From Sphingobacterium lumbrici (lineage in GTDB: Bacteria; Bacteroidota; Bacteroidia; Sphingobacteriales; Sphingobacteriaceae): a DNA stretch of 64,000 bases. The first letter of the stretch is position 1; the number at the start of each line of letters is the position of its first letter. This document shows, one piece after another, positions 17,533 to 28,600 of the stretch. The stretch is from assembly GCF_006476045.1 (NCBI RefSeq), contig NZ_SRZY01000031.1, positions 1 to 64,000 of the forward strand. Reading direction: 5' to 3'. A program made the translations under genes and the position numbers. The notes beneath the pieces are model-generated. The model did no database searches and had not been told where the DNA came from. It saw only the letters and a program-made list of their open reading frames with translations.

Positions 17533-19071
17533 ATGTATAGAAAATTAAATTTGATACTGTGTGCCTCAGTTCTCTTGTTTGGACAAGCACAAGCCCAGAA
17601 GAAACCTAAATCAACGAAGCCGAATATTCTGATTATCATATCTGACGATCATGCTTTTCAGACAATAGGTGCTTATGGCTCATCATTGATGCCTACCCCC
17701 GGGATAGATAGACTAGCGAAGGAGGGCGCTGTTATGCAGAATGCCTTTGTATCCAATTCTATCTGTGGGCCGAGTAGAGCATGTCTGTTGACCGGAAAGC
17801 ACAGTGCGGCTAATGGTTTTAAGGATAACCACAGTAAATTTGATGCCAGCCAGGATATCTTTGTTCGACGGCTACAAGGAGTAGGGTATCAAACAGCGTG
17901 GATAGGGAAGTGGCATCTTGAGACGGAACCACAAGGTTTGGATTATTGGGAGATATTACCCGGACAGGGGCATTATTACAATCCTGATTTTCTCCAGATG
18001 GATGGAAGTTCTAAACGCAAAGAGGGATATGTAACAGACCTGACGACACAAGCAGCTGAAGAATGGTTGGAGACACGGAATGAAGACAAACCTTTCTGTC
18101 TAATCGTAGGGCATAAAGCCACCCATAGGGTGTGGATGCCGGATTTGCAGGATCTGGGAGGGTTTGATACGACAACTTTTCCGCTTCCGTCCAATTTTTA
18201 CGATAATTATGAAAACAGATATGCAGCTTCGCAACAGGATATGAGTATTGAGAAAACCTTACGTTTAGGATATGACCTGAAGGTAATGCAGGATCTGGAT
18301 CGTGGAAGAGAGAACTACACACGTATGAATGCAGAGCAGAAGCGGGTGTACGATCGGTATTACCAGACCGTTGAAAAAGACTTTATATCTAAAAATCTAT
18401 CCGGAAAGGAGTTGACTGAGTGGAAATACCAGCGCTATATGCGGGATTATTTGAGTACAGCCGCTTCCTTAGACCGCAATATCGGAGGGCTTCTGAATTA
18501 CATGGATAAAAAGGGGTTGACTGACAACACTTTAGTTATTTATCTTTCTGATCAGGGGTTCTATATGGGAGAACACGGTTGGTTTGATAAGCGGTTTATG
18601 TACGAAGAATCGCTGAAGACACCTATGCTAGTTCGCTATCCCGGCGTGATCAAACCCGGCACTGTGCACCATGAAATGGTGATGAATATTGATATAGCAC
18701 CTACAGCCTTAGAACTGGCAGGATTAACCCCTTCCAAGGAAATACAGGGTAAATCGATGCTTCCTCTTTTTAAAGGAATAGAAAAGAAATCCCGGGATGC
18801 GGTTTACTACCATTATTTTGAATTTGGAGAGCATAATGTGATACCACATTTTGGGATTCGAACAGATCGATATAAGCTAATTCGATTTTATCGTGGTGCA
18901 GACAAATGGGAGCTTTATGATCTGGAGAAAGATCAAAAGGAAATGAAGAACCTGATTGATGCACCTGGCTATGCCGAGATACAGGCTACATTGGTAAAAA
19001 AACTTAAAGAACTAACTGTAAGGTTTAAGGATGTTGAAGCAGAAATGATCCTTGATCAGGAGGGAATTTAA
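17533..19071 (+). CDS. S1-family sulfatase resembling N-acetylglucosamine-6-sulfatases
   Basis: A 512-residue protein with signal peptide (LNLILCASVLLFGQAQAQ). The signature SNSICGPSRACLLTGKHS has C78 as the formylglycine precursor and R82 as the following Arg. IIISDDHAFQTIGAYGS gives the N-terminal metal Asp pair, and VIYLSDQGFYMGEHGWFDKR the C-terminal metal site. The CGPSRACLLTGKH and GEHGWFDKRFMYEESLKTP blocks resemble the S1 group that includes bacterial GlcNAc-6-O-sulfatases and heparan-type enzymes. GH20 elsewhere in the window would fit a GlcNAc-6-sulfate substrate, but this is inference. It differs clearly from the first sulfatase (CSASR type), so the two probably act on different sulfate positions. 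It follows a terminator and so may be separately transcribed. Confidence 0.9.
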   Translation: MYRKLNLILCASVLLFGQAQAQKKPKSTKPNILIIISDDHAFQTIGAYGSSLMPTPGIDRLAKEGAVMQNAFVSNSICGPSRACLLTGKHSAANGFKDNHSKFDASQDIFVRRLQGVGYQTAWIGKWHLETEPQGLDYWEILPGQGHYYNPDFLQMDGSSKRKEGYVTDLTTQAAEEWLETRNEDKPFCLIVGHKATHRVWMPDLQDLGGFDTTTFPLPSNFYDNYENRYAASQQDMSIEKTLRLGYDLKVMQDLDRGRENYTRMNAEQKRVYDRYYQTVEKDFISKNLSGKELTEWKYQRYMRDYLSTAASLDRNIGGLLNYMDKKGLTDNTLVIYLSDQGFYMGEHGWFDKRFMYEESLKTPMLVRYPGVIKPGTVHHEMVMNIDIAPTALELAGLTPSKEIQGKSMLPLFKGIEKKSRDAVYYHYFEFGEHNVIPHFGIRTDRYKLIRFYRGADKWELYDLEKDQKEMKNLIDAPGYAEIQATLVKKLKELTVRFKDVEAEMILDQEGI

Positions 19072-19195
19072 ATGAATTTCAATGCCGTTTTTTTTATCGT
19101 ATAGCAATGATGTTGTTTTTTCTGTAATTTTGGACAGTTTTGTAAAGGAGCTAATTGTTTAAATAACTCTTATAGCTTTCATTTAACAGTATAAC

Positions 19196-20827
19196 ATGTT
19201 ATTGTTGAGATTTGGGATTATAGTTGTTGCGATTGTCGGTACTTGTATTTGTCAGATGGTTTATGCCGATTCTGCAGATACGATTTTGGATACTTTGAAA
19301 GCACGATTGTATAAAGCAGGGACAAAAAAAGAAAGAGCGGAAATTACACTTGAGCTATCTCGCTTTACGAGTAAATCGGATGCAAAAGCGGGGTTAGAAT
19401 ATGCGGAGCAATTTATAAAATTGGCGCATGAGATTGATTCCGATAGTTTGATAAATAGAGCATTATTAAACCTTGCTGTAACGAATCTTACTATCGGAAA
19501 CTATCCTCGGTCTTTGGATTTTTATCAACAGGTGATAAAAAGTAATAGTGTGGACTCTAGTACACTGTTGCTCGCTTATAATGGAATTGGTATTATTAAT
19601 TACTATCAAAGAGATTATAAAAATGCATTGGTAGCATATACTAAGGCTCTTTCATTTGCAGCTAGCATAGACCAGAAAAAACTAAAGCAAAATCTGCTCA
19701 ATAATTTGGGTATCCTCTATGAGGAAATGAAAGATTATGAAAAGTCTGGTCATTATTATAGTGAATCCTTGAGTTTGTCCAGACAAGCTTTGGATGAAGT
19801 TGCTATTGCAAATGTACTGTCAAATCAAGGAAGGTTGTATCATAAGCAAGGCAAGGATGATTTAGCACTTCAATACTATCAAGAGGCGTTAAAGAGTCGT
19901 CAGGATCGCAATGATGAAAATGGTATGGCATTATCCTATGATGGACTCGGCGAGTTCTATTTTGATTTAAAGAACTACACTGTTGCGGAAGGATATTTGA
20001 AACAGGCAATCAAAATGGCGCAGCGTACAGGGGATTTATTGACCATAAGGCGTTCATCTTCGCACTTGTATAAAATATATCAGAAACAGGAAAAGTATAA
20101 ATTAGCTTTTGAAACACTAGCCCTGAATAAACGGGTGGGCGATAGTTTGTTTAATGACGAAAGAGCTGCTAAAATAACCCAACTAAAGGCAGAATTTGAG
20201 TTCGAACGTAAGCATAGTGAAGAAAGGGCTAGGCAAAGAGAAAAGGAGTTAACTTATCTTTTTGTTGGAGTTGGTCTTCTTCTTTCGTTGATTATTGTAA
20301 GTCTTTTATTTTATCTGCAACGTAATAAGGTGAAAAGCTCATTATTAGAGCAAGCTCATTTGAAACTTGAAAAGGAAAGCTTGGAGAAGGATATTCAAAT
20401 GAAGGACAAGGAACTCACAACAAGTACAATTCATCTGATGCAAAAGAATGAATTGATTGATGATATATCGGATAAACTGCTTAAAATGAAGACTCAGTTA
20501 GATGAGGATTCTAAGTTTGCTATACAGAAAGTTGTAACAGATTTGCAATCAAATTTAAGGCCTGAGCTCTTAAAGGAGTTTGAGTTTCGGTTTCAACAGG
20601 TTCACGAGAATTTTTATGATGTTTTGAATGAAAGGTTTCCTAACCTGACTCCGAGTGAACGTAAGCTGTGTGCATTTTTAAAATTGGGTATGACAACTAA
20701 GGAAATTTCGTCTATCACCTACCAAAACATTAAATCTATCGAAATAGCGCGAACCCGCTTACGGAAGAAACTAAATTTAACCAATCAGGATTACAATTTG
20801 GTGACCTTCTTATCTCAGCTATCTTAA
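19196..20827 (+). CDS. Membrane-bound TPR protein with C-terminal LuxR-like HTH, regulator of locus B
   Basis: This 543-residue protein has a signal or leader hydrophobic segment (about 1-24), then a row of tetratricopeptide repeats (about 40-310). Examples are NLAVTNLTIGNYPRSLDFYQ, LGILYEEMKDYEKSGHYY and LGEFYFDLKNYTVAEGYLKQ. A transmembrane helix follows (about 352-374, LFVGVGLLLSLIIVSLLFYL), then a coiled coil rich in K/E. The C-terminal domain reads LTPSERKLCAFLKLGMTTKE and IARTRLRKKLNL, a GerE/LuxR-type helix-turn-helix without kinase or receiver. Such proteins are common Bacteroidetes regulators in which an outer TPR sensor is linked through the membrane to a DNA-binding end. It directly precedes the SusC/D array, which lacks sigma/anti-sigma genes, so it is the likely controller. 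Confidence 0.82.
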   Translation: MLLLRFGIIVVAIVGTCICQMVYADSADTILDTLKARLYKAGTKKERAEITLELSRFTSKSDAKAGLEYAEQFIKLAHEIDSDSLINRALLNLAVTNLTIGNYPRSLDFYQQVIKSNSVDSSTLLLAYNGIGIINYYQRDYKNALVAYTKALSFAASIDQKKLKQNLLNNLGILYEEMKDYEKSGHYYSESLSLSRQALDEVAIANVLSNQGRLYHKQGKDDLALQYYQEALKSRQDRNDENGMALSYDGLGEFYFDLKNYTVAEGYLKQAIKMAQRTGDLLTIRRSSSHLYKIYQKQEKYKLAFETLALNKRVGDSLFNDERAAKITQLKAEFEFERKHSEERARQREKELTYLFVGVGLLLSLIIVSLLFYLQRNKVKSSLLEQAHLKLEKESLEKDIQMKDKELTTSTIHLMQKNELIDDISDKLLKMKTQLDEDSKFAIQKVVTDLQSNLRPELLKEFEFRFQQVHENFYDVLNERFPNLTPSERKLCAFLKLGMTTKEISSITYQNIKSIEIARTRLRKKLNLTNQDYNLVTFLSQLS

Positions 20828-21131
20828 ACATTTTTTTTTGCTCTATCTTCTAGTCGAATTAAAAAAACGAAGGGTAGATTTTTCATTGTAGTAGCGTTTT
20901 CTGCTCAAAAAAAGCACATTGTAATGGTTTTGTAGTGGTGTTTTTTTTTGATTTTAGCAATACTTTATGGATATTTGCTCTTGTTAGTGTTAGTTAATAG
21001 CAGCTAATTTTCTAATCAATTATAAAAGAAACTTGTGTAATACACATGGTATTTGAATGACTTGAAGGGATTGTATTTCAATTTTGAAGAGAAAGTTCGA
21101 CTAAAAAAAGTTAACATTATTATTAGCTTAA
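20828..21131 (+). other. Leader/promoter region of the locus B operon
   Basis: About 300 bp without a gene. It contains several poly-T/poly-A runs (for example at 20941-20950) and an AT-rich 3' half. I see no clear -33/-7 pair and no strong hairpin. It must hold the promoter of the long 21-41 kb operon, because the following genes are closely spaced. Confidence 0.4.
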
Positions 21132-24100
21132 ATGATTTCAATGAAAGGTAAGTTATGTTATTTATGGGGTATGATTGGCGCCTGTTGGATGGTGCCACAC
21201 CTAGGATTTTCTGCTCCTTTAACGCAGGAGACTATTGTTGTTGCGGATACCGCAAAGCAAACCCGTATGGTGGAGATAATTGTCAAGGATTGGAGTAGTT
21301 CTAAGCCACTGGATAGTGTTTGGGTTACCATGGGCAAAGAGTCTAAATTTACAGAAAATGGCAGGGTAAAGTTTGAAAATAACCCAGGTACGTCTATTGT
21401 ACTGTCCAAACCGGGGTATAATCGAATAGGTCAAACTATTTCGTCAACATCATTAACCGTAAAGATGTTGAAAACAGAAGAATTATTAGGGAGTTTTTCA
21501 ACTGATTTTTCCGGGGCTGTAACGAAGGTGTCTGGTGATGCAATTCGTAACGTAAGTGTAAGGAGTCTTGTCGATGGGCTGGGGGTTTATGTCCCTTCGT
21601 TGTTAATTCATGCGGAAAGAAAGCACGGAAATGACCCCAATCATTTGGCTCAGGTTAGGTTGCGTGGGATAAGTAATTTTCCTTTTTCTGCTGATGGGCT
21701 CAATAAGAATATATCAATGGGACTTCAGGTCAATCCTTCAGAAGGAGATTATCGGGCAGCACATGTGATGTCTACAGGTAGTCCGACATTTTTGTTAGAT
21801 GGTGTACAGGTATCCCTTCAAGTGGTTCAGGATCTGGATATCAACCGGGTTGAAAGTGTTTCCATCTTAAAAGACGCATTAGCTACTTCGAGCTATGGAA
21901 TGCGAGGGGGAAATGGGGTTATTGCAATTAAAACAATAAGACCACAAGGGAGATTTCAAGTCTCATTTTCAGAACAACTGCAGGTGGTTACTGCTGATCT
22001 GAGTTCTTTTAAAAGACTTTCGGCGAAAGAAAAATTAGAAATCGAGAAGGCTTCAGGTCTATTTGATGGAGATCTAAGCGCAGTGTATCAGAGTCGTTAT
22101 AATCAGGCTCATACCAATAATATAAATACAGATTGGTTGGCTGTCCCTCTGCGGAATGGAGTGGGATCAAAGCATACGCTTGGTCTGAGTGCCGGAAATG
22201 ATGATATCGTCTACGGATTGAATGCATCATATAACGATATCGCGGGGACAATGAAAGGGTCTCACCGAAAAATATTGGATTTAGGTGCTTTTTTTGGAGG
22301 GCGTATCGGAAGTTTGACTTTTAATAACCAATTTTCGTATTTGGGTATGAATGCAGCAAACTCTCCTTACGGTGCTTTTAATGATTATTTGCAAATGAAT
22401 CCCTATTGGGAAGCGATAGACCCTTATACAGGGAAGTTTCAGAAAATGGTAGAAGAATATACGTTGAATGACAAAGACGTATTCTTCAAGAACCCAGCCT
22501 TTAATGCGTTATTATCCACCACGGATGAAAATAAGTATGCGCGTTTTAGTAATCTGACCAATCTGAATTGGATATTTGGACATGGTTTCCAGTTGAATGG
22601 GATGGTCTCGCTCACAAAGCAATCCGATGAAAAGAATTATTTTCTGCCACCCAATCATACTCTGTTTGCTGATATAAGTCCTGATAATTTATTCAAGAGA
22701 GGTATGTATCAGTATACATCCAATTCTTTTTGGGATGTTCAGGGTGGAGTACGTTTACAGTATCAGAATAGAATTGGGAAACACCAGCTTTCTGCAAATT
22801 TAGGACAGTTGATAACACAGACTTCCAGTGCATCAGAAGCGGTAGAAGTTAGTGGTTTTGCTGTAGATCGACTGGCTGAGATTTCGTTTGGTGCAGGATA
22901 CTCTGTTCCAAAGCCTATTAGTGGTAAGATTGTAACACGATACGCATCTTCCTTTGCCAATCTGGGATACAGCTATGATAAGCGCTATCAGTTGGATGTG
23001 TCGGCTTCTCTAGACTATTACTCCGGGTTAAATAATTCGTCAACCTTCGGCGCGGCAGGTGCTACATGGAATATCCACCAGGAGTCATTTATGAAGCCTA
23101 TAGACTGGATCAACGCATTGCGAGTTAGGGGAAGTGTCGGTACATCAAGTAATCAGGACTTTCTATCCTACCTTAATCGAACTGTTTATAGGTACTATAC
23201 CGATCGGCAATATGTCCCGGCAGGAAGTGGTATAAGTACAATCGGTAGAGGCTTAGGTACTTATGTTATTGCACAAGGAAATAAGTACTTAAAGACACCA
23301 AAGACCCTAAAGCAAGATATTGCTGTGGATGCTACTTTGTTTAATAATCGTCTTTCGGTGTACATGAATGCGTTCCGCCAAGAGAACCAAGATATGCTCT
23401 TACCACTTAGTTCTTTGTCATCTACCGGATATCAAGATTTTGCGCATTATACCAATTATGGTAAGATAGAAACTAAAGGTGTTGAATTCGGGTTGGTCGC
23501 ACGGGCTTTGGAATTAAAAAATAACCTTAAGTTAAACATTATCGCCAATGGTTATAGTGGGACAGATAAAATTGTAGAAATAGGGCCTTATTTGAGTCAA
23601 TTGAATACCTATCACAATACGGAAGCTTTACAAGATGTGCCTCAGCCACAATATGTTGTTGGCTATTCTCCACTGGCATTATGGGCCGTTCCATCCAAAG
23701 GGATTAACGCTCAGACGGGGGAAGAGCTGTTTCAGAAAAAGGATGGAAGTACAACTACTGTTTGGAGCGCCGAAGATAAAGTCTTTGCCGGAAATCTCTC
23801 ACCAAAATGGATTGGAACATTCGGAGTGGATATGACTTTCCGACAGTTTTCATTTGCGACATTTTTTACAATGGAACATGGTGCTATGGCCTATAATGAG
23901 ACAATGGCTGCTATAGAAAATACTGATGTCAATACACATTTTGACGGGCGGGTAAAGGATGCAAAGCGATGGACACCAGGAATGGTCGACGCAATGTATA
24001 AAGGATTGTTCCAGTCGCCAACATATATGACGAGTAGATTAGTTGAAAAGGATAACAGATTACAGTGTTCTACGATTTCCTTGGGTTATGAGCTTCCTAA

Positions 24101-24248
24101 AAATCTTGTGGAAAAATGGAAAGCACAGCGTTTGGGAATCAAAGTAATGGTCAACAATGCTTTTGAAGTTTTTGGGGCAGATATGCAACGTGGCACATTT
24201 TATCCTTTCCAACGTCAATATTCGTTACTCATTAATGCAACTTTTTAA
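21132..24248 (+). CDS. SusC-like TonB-dependent transporter, divergent, without STN (locus B, pair 1)
   Basis: A 1038-residue outer-membrane protein. The signal peptide (LCYLWGMIGACWMVPHLGFSA) is followed by a divergent Ig-like start domain (about residues 45-125) in place of a clear CarboxypepD_reg sequence. The plug follows (FLLDGVQVSLQVVQDLDINR, SVSILKDALATSSYGMRGGNG) and then the barrel, ending YSLLINATF. There is no STN domain, which fits the absence of a sigma/anti-sigma pair in this locus. It is the first gene of the operon behind the TPR/HTH regulator and overlaps or abuts its SusD partner. It is paralogous to the second SusC at 25643, with shared barrel motifs such as the SVGTSSNQDF / TIGITGNQNF region. 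Confidence 0.88.
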   Translation: MISMKGKLCYLWGMIGACWMVPHLGFSAPLTQETIVVADTAKQTRMVEIIVKDWSSSKPLDSVWVTMGKESKFTENGRVKFENNPGTSIVLSKPGYNRIGQTISSTSLTVKMLKTEELLGSFSTDFSGAVTKVSGDAIRNVSVRSLVDGLGVYVPSLLIHAERKHGNDPNHLAQVRLRGISNFPFSADGLNKNISMGLQVNPSEGDYRAAHVMSTGSPTFLLDGVQVSLQVVQDLDINRVESVSILKDALATSSYGMRGGNGVIAIKTIRPQGRFQVSFSEQLQVVTADLSSFKRLSAKEKLEIEKASGLFDGDLSAVYQSRYNQAHTNNINTDWLAVPLRNGVGSKHTLGLSAGNDDIVYGLNASYNDIAGTMKGSHRKILDLGAFFGGRIGSLTFNNQFSYLGMNAANSPYGAFNDYLQMNPYWEAIDPYTGKFQKMVEEYTLNDKDVFFKNPAFNALLSTTDENKYARFSNLTNLNWIFGHGFQLNGMVSLTKQSDEKNYFLPPNHTLFADISPDNLFKRGMYQYTSNSFWDVQGGVRLQYQNRIGKHQLSANLGQLITQTSSASEAVEVSGFAVDRLAEISFGAGYSVPKPISGKIVTRYASSFANLGYSYDKRYQLDVSASLDYYSGLNNSSTFGAAGATWNIHQESFMKPIDWINALRVRGSVGTSSNQDFLSYLNRTVYRYYTDRQYVPAGSGISTIGRGLGTYVIAQGNKYLKTPKTLKQDIAVDATLFNNRLSVYMNAFRQENQDMLLPLSSLSSTGYQDFAHYTNYGKIETKGVEFGLVARALELKNNLKLNIIANGYSGTDKIVEIGPYLSQLNTYHNTEALQDVPQPQYVVGYSPLALWAVPSKGINAQTGEELFQKKDGSTTTVWSAEDKVFAGNLSPKWIGTFGVDMTFRQFSFATFFTMEHGAMAYNETMAAIENTDVNTHFDGRVKDAKRWTPGMVDAMYKGLFQSPTYMTSRLVEKDNRLQCSTISLGYELPKNLVEKWKAQRLGIKVMVNNAFEVFGADMQRGTFYPFQRQYSLLINATF

Positions 24249-24258
24249 AACCGGGATT

Positions 24259-25608
24259 ATGCGATTAATAGGAAATAAAATAATAGTTATTGCAGGGATA
24301 ATGGTGACGTTGGGGGTAAGTGCCTGCAAAAAATGGGTCGACGATGCGCCACAACCACTTGCTGTTGATGAATCGTCTATTTTCTCCACAGAGAACGGAT
24401 TTCGGGAGGCGTTGAACGGGGTGTATATACACATGGGGGATGAAAGTCTTTACGGTAAAGAATTGACCATAGGTATATTGTCTCTTGCCGGTCGAAATTA
24501 TGATAGCGTATCAATGGCTAAATCAGGTACGCTGTATTACAATGCAGCCACTTTGAATCTTACACATCCATCTGTAAAGTCTCATTCGGCTCAGATATGG
24601 AATAAAATGTATAGTGCTGTGGGCAATCTGAATAATCTTATTGAGAATCTGGAAAAAGGAAAATCTGTTCTTTCAGAAAGGAGATACCAAGATTTTAAAG
24701 GAGAAGCTTTGGCGATACGCGCATATTTGCATTTTGATCTTTTGCGGATGTTCTCCACCAATCAATTGCAGGATAATGGGATACCTTATGTGTTAACGGT
24801 TGATTTTAATGCGACTGCATCTAAGACCGTAGGAGAGACTTTGGATAGGTGCATTACAGATTTGGTCGAAGCGGAGGGATTGTTGGATGGTCAAACATTG
24901 GAAACCTCCTGGTTTAACAAGTGGGCTGTAAAAGGTCTGTTGGCGAGAATCTATTTATATAAGGGAGATCTCTTAAATGCCAATAAATATGCCTTGGAGG
25001 TCATTAACAGCGAACAAATTGTGCTGTCATCGGGAACGCCTGCTGACCTCCTTTTTACAAAGGAGAGTTTATTCAAATTGTATATTTATGCTAACAATTA
25101 TTATAATTCCTATCGGGAACTATTTGGGGCACCTAGGTTATTAGGACTTTCGGTTGCCAGTCAGAATGCATTGTATGTACCGACCACTGACTATAGACGA
25201 AATTTTATCGATGTGACTACAGGTAATATATTAGGGGTGCCGATTCTACCTAGAAAATTGACGGTAACGGCTTCCAACATCTTTCCGATGTTGAAATTGC
25301 CTGAGATGTATTACATTGCCGCTGAGTGTGCACCAGAGGTAAATGAAGGATTATCCTATATCAATTTGGTAAGGGCATCCAGAAATTTGCCGGCGCTTAC
25401 TGCAGCAAATGTCCCGGACATGAATGCGCTTTCTGCCGAAATCAGGAACGAGTACCGCAAAGAATTTATTGCTGAAGGACAGATGTTTTTCTATTACAAA
25501 CGTAAGCATACGCCTTTTAACTCTTTGCCTTTTTATTCGCCAACACCCATAGTGGGTAGTGTGCCCGTGGCAGATAATGCTACTTATGTTTTTGTAAGAC
25601 CGGAATAG
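24259..25608 (+). CDS. SusD-like lipoprotein (locus B, pair 1)
   Basis: A 449-residue lipoprotein when started at the ATG at 24259 (MRLIGNKIIVIAGIMVTLGV, lipobox SAC). The frame is open further upstream into the SusC end, and an ATG at 24235 would overlap SusC by 14 bp; the lipobox spacing favours 24259. SusD helices are visible (FREALNGVYIHMGDESL, YQDFKGEALAIRAYLHFDLL). The C-terminal end carries KLPEMYYIAAE and RNEYRKEFIAEGQMFFYYKR, the version of the SusD signature shared with the second SusD at 28832. It is the surface substrate-binding partner of the upstream SusC. Confidence 0.88.
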   Translation: MRLIGNKIIVIAGIMVTLGVSACKKWVDDAPQPLAVDESSIFSTENGFREALNGVYIHMGDESLYGKELTIGILSLAGRNYDSVSMAKSGTLYYNAATLNLTHPSVKSHSAQIWNKMYSAVGNLNNLIENLEKGKSVLSERRYQDFKGEALAIRAYLHFDLLRMFSTNQLQDNGIPYVLTVDFNATASKTVGETLDRCITDLVEAEGLLDGQTLETSWFNKWAVKGLLARIYLYKGDLLNANKYALEVINSEQIVLSSGTPADLLFTKESLFKLYIYANNYYNSYRELFGAPRLLGLSVASQNALYVPTTDYRRNFIDVTTGNILGVPILPRKLTVTASNIFPMLKLPEMYYIAAECAPEVNEGLSYINLVRASRNLPALTAANVPDMNALSAEIRNEYRKEFIAEGQMFFYYKRKHTPFNSLPFYSPTPIVGSVPVADNATYVFVRPE

Positions 25609-25642
25609 AGTGGTTAGGAAAATCAATTTCGACAACACGATT

Positions 25643-28600
25643 ATGAAAAGTAAAAAATTAAACAAACATATGGGATGGAATATGAAATTCTCTTTGTTCA
25701 TACTGTTCAATCTTTTGACGCTCTCACTTTTTGCCCAACGGATTACCCTTACAGGTACCGTAAAGGATGAATTGGGAAAGCCATTGGAGGGCGCTTATGT
25801 TATGGAGCTAAGTACAAGGAGTGGGACACTTACGAACAAAGAGGGAAATTATACCCTGGAAAATGTCCCTGTGGAAGCAACAGTGAGAGCGTCTTTTGTG
25901 GGGCGGCTTACGATAGAAAAGACGGCAAAGAAAGGTGAAACTATAGTCAATTTTTCTTTAAAGCAAAACTTGAATGTCATCAACGAGGTGACAGTCAATA
26001 CGGGGCTCTATAAACGCCCGGTAGGTAATTTTACGGGTGCGGCAAAGACCTATACAGGCGAGGAGCTGAAGATGGTAAATCCAAGGAATGTTATTCAGGC
26101 TTTGGCTGTCGTCGATCCATCGGTGCGTTTGCTACAGAATAACGAGTTTGGTAGCGATCCCAATCGATTACCCAATATCCAGATTCGCGGAGCGAACAAC
26201 CTTAGTCTTTCGCCGATGGGCACTTCGGAAGCTACGCCGGTATCCAATGGTGATATTATGGCCAGCTATTTGGCAAATCCAAATCAGCCCCTGATTATCT
26301 TGGACGGATTTGAAGCTACACTGCAGACTTTCTATGATATGGACATCAATCTTATTGAAAATGTCACCGTATTAAAAGATGCTGCTGCAACGGTAGCATA
26401 TGGATCAAAGGCGGCCAATGGCGTAATCGTTGTCGATACTAAACAACCTGTAGCCGGAAAATTGAGGATTACTTATTCCATCAACGCGAGTGCTGAAGCA
26501 CCTGATTTAACATCCTATAAAATGATGAATGCAGAGCAGTTCTTAGAAGCACAACGTTTAGCAGGAATCTACAATGACCCCAATAATCAGTATATTGATA
26601 TCGCTAGCCAACAATGGTATGATTATCGATTGAGTCAGGTTAAGAGTGGAGTAAATACCTACTGGCTCTCGCAACCGGTTCAAATCGGCTATGGACTCAA
26701 TCATAGTCTCTCCGCGCAAGGGGGATCAGGGGGGCTACGTTACTCTTTCGGACTGAATTACAACACATCTGAAGGGGTGATGAAGGATTCGGGCAGGGAT
26801 CGTTATGCAATGAATTACAACTTTTCTTATGTCCTAAAGAATGTAAAACTGAGTAATACTATTTCTGTCGGCTATACCAAAGGAAACAATACTCCTTGGG
26901 GATCTTTTGATTCCTATGTCAGACAGTTACCTTATTTCAAAAATAGAGATGAAGCTGGAAACCTGATTAAGATTCTGGAACCCAATCAAAGTGAGTTAGG
27001 GATTGCTATATCGGCTCCGGGTGGAATATTTACCAATCCATCATACAATTCTACTTTAAATGTAAAGGACTTCTCTACAGTTTTGAGTTTGACTAACAAT
27101 ACGAATTTGGAATGGTCCTTAACAAACGACCTACGGGTTACAGGAAGCCTGGGATGGTCTTCTAATTCGCCTGGTTCAGAGGCATTTTATCCGGCGGATC
27201 ATACGCGATTTGTTTCGAGTGTATTGGCGCTATTCCCAAATTTGGGCTACTATCAGAAAATGTCAGGAAAGAATAGTGCGATCAACGGACGGTTAAATCT
27301 TAGCTATCGTCTGGCGCTAGGAAAAAACACGATTCTTGCCAATTTAGGAGGCTCGTTTCAGAAGACAGAAAGCAATACGCTTGCTTTAGGTGTTTACGGT
27401 ATACCGAATGATGATATGGGCGAAATGGGGCTGGCAAATGGGTTTGACTACCAAACCATAAAGCCGCGTTCGCAAAATAACCAAACCAAAAATATCTCCA
27501 ACTTTTTGAGTGTAAGTTATAATTATGATAACCGATATACAGCAGAATTTACAGTCAATCAAAGTGGTTCTTCCCAGTTTGGTTCCAATAGCAGATTTGC
27601 ACCTTTCTATGCAGGAGGGGTGGCCTGGAATATCAACAACGAAAAGTTCTTTAAGGAAAATGGTATTATCCAAACTGCCAAGTTGAATGCAACAATTGGT
27701 ATTACGGGAAATCAAAACTTTTCTTCGGATATGACACAGCAGATTTATCAGTATAACTTAATGAACAATTATAGGCTGATGTTGGGAGCTGTGACAGCAG
27801 CCTACGCGAATCCGAACCTAAGATGGCAGCAGACGTTGAAAACTAATGTTGGTTTGAACTTAGGGTTGTTTAAAGGCAGGCTTAATGCTTCTGTCGATTT
27901 CTTTAGGGAAACTACAGATAATCTGATTCTGCCGTTGGATCTGGCACTTTCTACAGGATTTGAAAGCTATAGAGACAATTTGGGTGCTACTAAAAACCAA
28001 GGTTTTGAATTTGGCTTGTCGGCTCCGGTCATAAAAGATGCACAGCGCAATATTTTCTGGACTATAGGGTTCAATGCTGGTCACTATACCAATACCATTA
28101 CAAGACTTTCACCAGCTATTCAAGCCATTAATGATGCGTACAACAAATCTGTACCGGATACTGATGCGTTGAATTCCAGGTATCAGACGAAGCCACTACC
28201 TCGTTTTGAGGTAGGACAATCCATGACCCGCCTATGGGCTGTACAGTCTTTGGGTATTGATCCTGCTACGGGAAAAGAGGTGTTTCTTAAATTGGACGGT
28301 AGTCGAACTTTCATTTGGGATGCTATGGACAAACGCCCGATAGCGGACGCCACTGCAAAGCTTAAAGGCGCCTTTAACTCGAATTTCAATTACAAAAACT
28401 TTGTGTTGAATTTCATTTTTAGTTATCAATATGGAGGATATATGTATAATCAGACATTGGTAGATCGTGTAGAGAACATTGATCTGCGATTCGGTAATGC
28501 AGACCTTCGCGTGCTGACAGAGCGTTGGAAGCAGCCTGGTGACCAATCGTCCTTTAAGGCACTGGTTGCTAACGGAGCGACCGGATTACAACAGACGAAT

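Noticed and set aside
19125..19132. Promoter for the TPR/HTH regulator (TAATTTTG)
   Set aside because: Matches the -7 consensus exactly but no -33 element is visible at the proper distance; in such AT-rich DNA the half-site alone is weak.
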